A program made the translations under genes and the position numbers. This document shows, one piece after another, positions 20,619 through 23,457 of a stretch of 23,457 bases of DNA. Each line of letters begins with the position of its first letter. The first letter of the stretch is position 1. The stretch comes from an uncultured Clostridia bacterium (lineage in GTDB: Bacteria; Bacillota; Clostridia; Christensenellales; UBA1242), in NCBI GenBank assembly GCA_944384475.1, contig CALWTN010000004.1:1-23457 (forward strand). Direction: 5' to 3'. The notes under the pieces are model-generated. The model searched no databases. It was not told the origin of the DNA and worked only from the letters and a program-made list of their open reading frames with translations.

Positions 20619-21545
20619 ATGACATTTAAAAATTATCTCAAAATTTCGTTTGCAAATTTTGATAAAACTTGGAAACTGATTTTTTATCGCATCATAGTTT
20701 GGGTCATCGTAATAGGCTTGATCATGCCTTTTTACAACGTGCTTAAAGATATTGTGGTTGAAAACTGGAATAGGCAGCTGTTTGAAGATTTCGCTTTGGC
20801 TGGGCTTTTTTATGGTGGCAGCATTGCGCCAGTTTTCGTCAGTGTGATTGATGTGCTTATCAGCGTTTTAACCGCTTTGTTTACAAATCATTTGGCAGCG
20901 GGAATTTACATTTGCGTTGTTCTGTTTTTGCTTAGGCCAATATTTATGAACGTGGGCAGGTTTGTTGTCAATGAGATGATGTATGGCTATATGTCTTCTC
21001 ATGCAAAACACGGCTTTGCGTCAACTTGGGTTAGGACTATGAAAAAATCGCTGCCTTATGCTTTTTATAGAACGCTGTTTTGCTTGCCGTTTAACGTTGC
21101 CACAGCCGCAATTTTCTACTTATTGTTGACGGTTAACGGCACGGAGTTTGCGCTTGCTATGCCATTTGTCTTTTTGATAATTGCAACTATTATTTTGTTT
21201 GTAAAACACTTTTTAACAATGGGCTGGGCGCCAGCAATGGTTGTGAGCGGTGAAAATGTTTATCGTGCTTTTGGCAAAGGCATTGCAGCAGTGGCAAGAG
21301 GCGCTGCAAGATCAGTGTTGTTTTGCCTAGCAACCTATTTTGCATGCATTCTTTTAGCTCTTGGGCTTGGAGTGTTTTCGCTTGTTATCATTGTGCCTGT
21401 GTTTAATGTGGTTTCATCTATGTTTGAGATGATGAATTTCTTCTCGTGCCAAGGTATGAGATATTACGTGGATAAAGAGACCGTGCTTTCATCAAAGAAG
21501 TTGGAAGAACAAGACACAATTACAAAAGCAAAGTTTTTGTTATAA
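20619..21545 (+). CDS. Polytopic membrane protein of unknown function
   Basis: A 308-residue protein with about six membrane-spanning segments, near residues 24-42, 66-88, 93-112, 150-172, 178-200 and 232-265 (the last may be two). A soluble, charged C-terminus follows (KETVLSSKKLEEQD). No motif of a known transporter family is recognised; the pattern of long hydrophobic stretches with few charged residues resembles the glycerophosphoryl-diester or DUF975-like integral membrane groups, but I cannot assign it. ATG 20619 follows AAGGAAAAGG. It has its own extended -10 promoter. RNase J starts 71 bases downstream with no clear terminator, so the two may be co-transcribed. Confidence 0.85.
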   Translation: MTFKNYLKISFANFDKTWKLIFYRIIVWVIVIGLIMPFYNVLKDIVVENWNRQLFEDFALAGLFYGGSIAPVFVSVIDVLISVLTALFTNHLAAGIYICVVLFLLRPIFMNVGRFVVNEMMYGYMSSHAKHGFASTWVRTMKKSLPYAFYRTLFCLPFNVATAAIFYLLLTVNGTEFALAMPFVFLIIATIILFVKHFLTMGWAPAMVVSGENVYRAFGKGIAAVARGAARSVLFCLATYFACILLALGLGVFSLVIIVPVFNVVSSMFEMMNFFSCQGMRYYVDKETVLSSKKLEEQDTITKAKFLL

Positions 21546-21616
21546 AACATATTTATCTTTATTATTTTTAATTTCGGCGACTGCCGTTTAAATTTTTAAT
21601 GAAAAAAAGGAGAGAA

Positions 21617-23272
21617 ATGAACAACAAAGTTAAGATCACCTTTCTTGGCGGTGTGGGTGAAATAGGAAAAAATATGACCGCCATCGAATTTAACGATGAA
21701 ATTATCGTTATTGATGCAGGATTGACCTTTCCTGGCGAAGAATTGCCGGGTGTGGACATCGTTATTCCTGACATAAACTACCTTTTGGCAAACAGAGAAA
21801 AAGTGAAGGCGATTATTTTGACGCACGGGCATGAAGATCACATAGGTGCGCTTCCTTTTGTGTTGAAAGAATTAAACGTGCCTATCTATGGCTCTCGTTT
21901 GACCTTGGCGCTTGTTGAAAACAAGATGAAAGAGTTTGATAAGATTAAATATAAAGCCATTTCTGTTAAGCCTAAAAACGTGCTTAAACTTGGCTCTTTT
22001 ACAATCGAGTTTATTAAGGTTAGCCACTCAATCGCAGGCTCGCTTGCTCTTTGCATAACCACGCCGGTTGGAAACATCATTCATACTGGTGACTTTAAGA
22101 TTGATTTTGAACCTATTGATGGAAGCATGACCGATCTTGCAAGATTTGGCGAACTTGGCAAAAGGGGAGTTAAACTTTTGCTTTGCGAAAGCACCAACGT
22201 ATGCCGCAAAGGCTACTCGATGAGTGAACGCTCAGTTGGCAGAACTCTTGACACAATCTTTGAAAAAAATCAATCAAAAAGGTTGTTTATTGCAACTTTT
22301 GCATCAAATATCCATAGGTTGCAACAAATTTTGGATTTGGCAGAAAAATACAAAAGAAAGGTTGCTTTCACTGGCAGAAGCATGATCAATGTCAGCGAAG
22401 TTGCCATGAAAATTGGCGAGTTAAAATATAATAAAGATAATATTGTTGATATCGACAAAGTGGACAAGTATGCCGACAACGAACTTTTGATTGTCACAAC
22501 TGGAAGCCAAGGCGAGCCAATGAGTGCGCTTACAAGAATGGCGGCGGGCGAATTTAAAAAGATTAAACTTAGAGAAAACGATTTGATTGTCTTTTCCGCT
22601 TCTCCAATTCCGGGTAACGAAAAATCTGTTTACAATGTGATCAACGCTCTTTACAAACTTGGCGCAGATGTTATTTATGATGAACTTGCAGATGTGCATG
22701 TCTCTGGCCACGCATGCCAAGAAGAACTTAAAACCATCCATTCATTGACAAAGCCTGAGTTTTTTATACCAATCCACGGCGAATACAGACATTTAAGGAT
22801 GCATTCGCTGCTTGCTCAGCAGCTTGGCATGGAAGCACGCAATATCTTATTGCCATCGCTGGGTATGCAAGTTGAACTTGGCGCAAACTCTATCAAGCAA
22901 TCGGGCTTTGTGACGGCTGGACAAAGGCTTGTGGATGGAATAGGTATTGGTGACATGGACAGCAACGTGCTTAAAGAGCGTAAGCAACTTTCAGAAGATG
23001 GCATTTGCGTGGTTGTTGTGAATATTAACAACGTCAGTGGTTGCGTTTCAAGCGAGCCGTTTATTATCACTCGTGGCGTGGTTTATCAAGATGAAATGGA
23101 GGCGTTTGTTCAAGACGCAAAGGCTGCCATCATCGCTTCGCTTAAAGAGCAAGATTTGCGTGGCGTGGAGCCTGCGGTTATAAAAAACACTATAAGAAGA
23201 AACATTTCAAACTTCATCTTCAAGCGCACCAAGCGCAGACCGATGATTTTGACTATTGTTACACTGGACTGA
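21617..23272 (+). CDS. rnj: Ribonuclease J
   Basis: A 551-residue beta-CASP metallo-beta-lactamase nuclease with endonuclease and 5'-to-3' exonuclease activity in mRNA decay and rRNA maturation. Signatures are FLGGVGEIGKNM at the N-terminus, the zinc motif LTHGHEDHIGALP (H70, H72, D74, H75), VSHSIAGSLALCI, HTGDFKID, and the beta-CASP part with TTGSQGEPMSAL and HVSGHACQEEL. The C-terminal domain ends FKRTKRRPMILTIV. ATG 21617 is chosen because AAAGGAG (21606-21612) precedes it; ATG 21599 would put the ribosome binding site inside the gene. The stop overlaps the next start as TGATG. Confidence 0.96.
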   Translation: MNNKVKITFLGGVGEIGKNMTAIEFNDEIIVIDAGLTFPGEELPGVDIVIPDINYLLANREKVKAIILTHGHEDHIGALPFVLKELNVPIYGSRLTLALVENKMKEFDKIKYKAISVKPKNVLKLGSFTIEFIKVSHSIAGSLALCITTPVGNIIHTGDFKIDFEPIDGSMTDLARFGELGKRGVKLLLCESTNVCRKGYSMSERSVGRTLDTIFEKNQSKRLFIATFASNIHRLQQILDLAEKYKRKVAFTGRSMINVSEVAMKIGELKYNKDNIVDIDKVDKYADNELLIVTTGSQGEPMSALTRMAAGEFKKIKLRENDLIVFSASPIPGNEKSVYNVINALYKLGADVIYDELADVHVSGHACQEELKTIHSLTKPEFFIPIHGEYRHLRMHSLLAQQLGMEARNILLPSLGMQVELGANSIKQSGFVTAGQRLVDGIGIGDMDSNVLKERKQLSEDGICVVVVNINNVSGCVSSEPFIITRGVVYQDEMEAFVQDAKAAIIASLKEQDLRGVEPAVIKNTIRRNISNFIFKRTKRRPMILTIVTLD

Positions 23273-23457
23273 TGAAAATTTGTGAGATTGAGAGTGCGGC
23301 AAAGCAAAGTTATCTTCCAATAATCAGGCCGCAAACTTTGCAAAGATTGCTGCAAATTTTAAAGCAAAACAACTGCACAAAAATTTTGGAAGTGGGCAGT
23401 TTTTATGGCTATTCTGCCACAAAAATGTTGCAACAGAACGATAGTGCAACTCTTGTG
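23272..23457 (+). CDS. SAM-dependent O-methyltransferase, 5' part (runs off the window)
   Basis: The first 62 residues of a methyltransferase of the catechol/caffeoyl-CoA O-methyltransferase superfamily (TrmR/YrrM-like in Firmicutes). Motif I, the S-adenosylmethionine-binding loop, is visible as KILEVGSFYGYSATKML (about residues 40-56), preceded by RPQTLQRLLQIL. In Firmicutes the YrrM/TrmR member modifies wobble uridine in tRNA and is often near greA, as here, but the specificity cannot be read from this fragment. ATG 23272 overlaps the RNase J stop by one base (TGATG), so it is translationally coupled and belongs to that operon. Confidence 0.75.
   Translation, partial: MKICEIESAAKQSYLPIIRPQTLQRLLQILKQNNCTKILEVGSFYGYSATKMLQQNDSATLV

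Noticed and set aside
21570..21600. Small hairpin CGGC-GACT-GCCG before the RNase J gene
   Set aside because: The stem has only four pairs and is followed by a mixed A/T stretch rather than a clean T run, so it is too weak to call a terminator.

Overview
This window looks like chromosome from a low-GC, Gram-positive, endospore-forming lineage, most likely an uncultured clostridium. The germination protease GPR, a PdaB-type deacetylase and a tandem-OB single-stranded DNA-binding protein of the clostridial type point to sporulation. RNase J and a Firmicutes-style ParC fit the same group, as do strong AAAGGAG ribosome binding sites and sigma-A promoters, several with an extended -10. TGA is used as a stop codon. 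I see no rRNA, tRNA, CRISPR array or insertion sequence, and no gene-free stretch longer than about 190 bases.

Layout. Positions 1-2375 are the 3' end of a phage-derived operon: the tail of an unknown helical protein, a 488-residue probable beta-propeller structural protein, a small unknown protein, a BhlA/UviB-type holin and a second holin-like protein, closed by a strong terminator. Positions 2415-2989 hold an orphan unknown gene with its own promoter. Then come rpsT (minus), gpr and murI (plus), and a membrane-anchored SPOR-like protein (minus). Positions 5724-8187 are groES, groEL and a lipoprotein gene, with a hairpin covering the lipoprotein ribosome binding site. Positions 8254-8922 encode a degenerate ABC ATPase. 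A divergent pair of small unknown genes follows, one of them coupled by a 4-base overlap to a cytoplasmic subtilase that carries a 21-T homopolymer. murG (minus) and the topoisomerase IV pair parE-parC (plus) diverge from a shared promoter region. pdaB and a tandem-OB ssb form an operon facing gpmI. The last part holds a DUF378 protein with a long tail (minus), then greA, a polytopic membrane protein, rnj (RNase J) and the start of an O-methyltransferase gene (plus).

How the genes fit together. Most are housekeeping: translation, chaperones, cell-wall precursors (MurI, MurG), chromosome topology, glycolysis, transcription elongation and RNA decay. A spore-related thread runs through them: GPR, PdaB, the SSB and possibly DUF378. 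The most unusual items are the phage-derived operon with two holin-like genes, a GPR that seems to be encoded without its propeptide, the 21-T tract inside the subtilase, the SD-sequestering hairpin after groEL, and the ABC ATPase that keeps only its Walker A motif. Gene functions are inferred by recognising motifs by eye; no database search was run.
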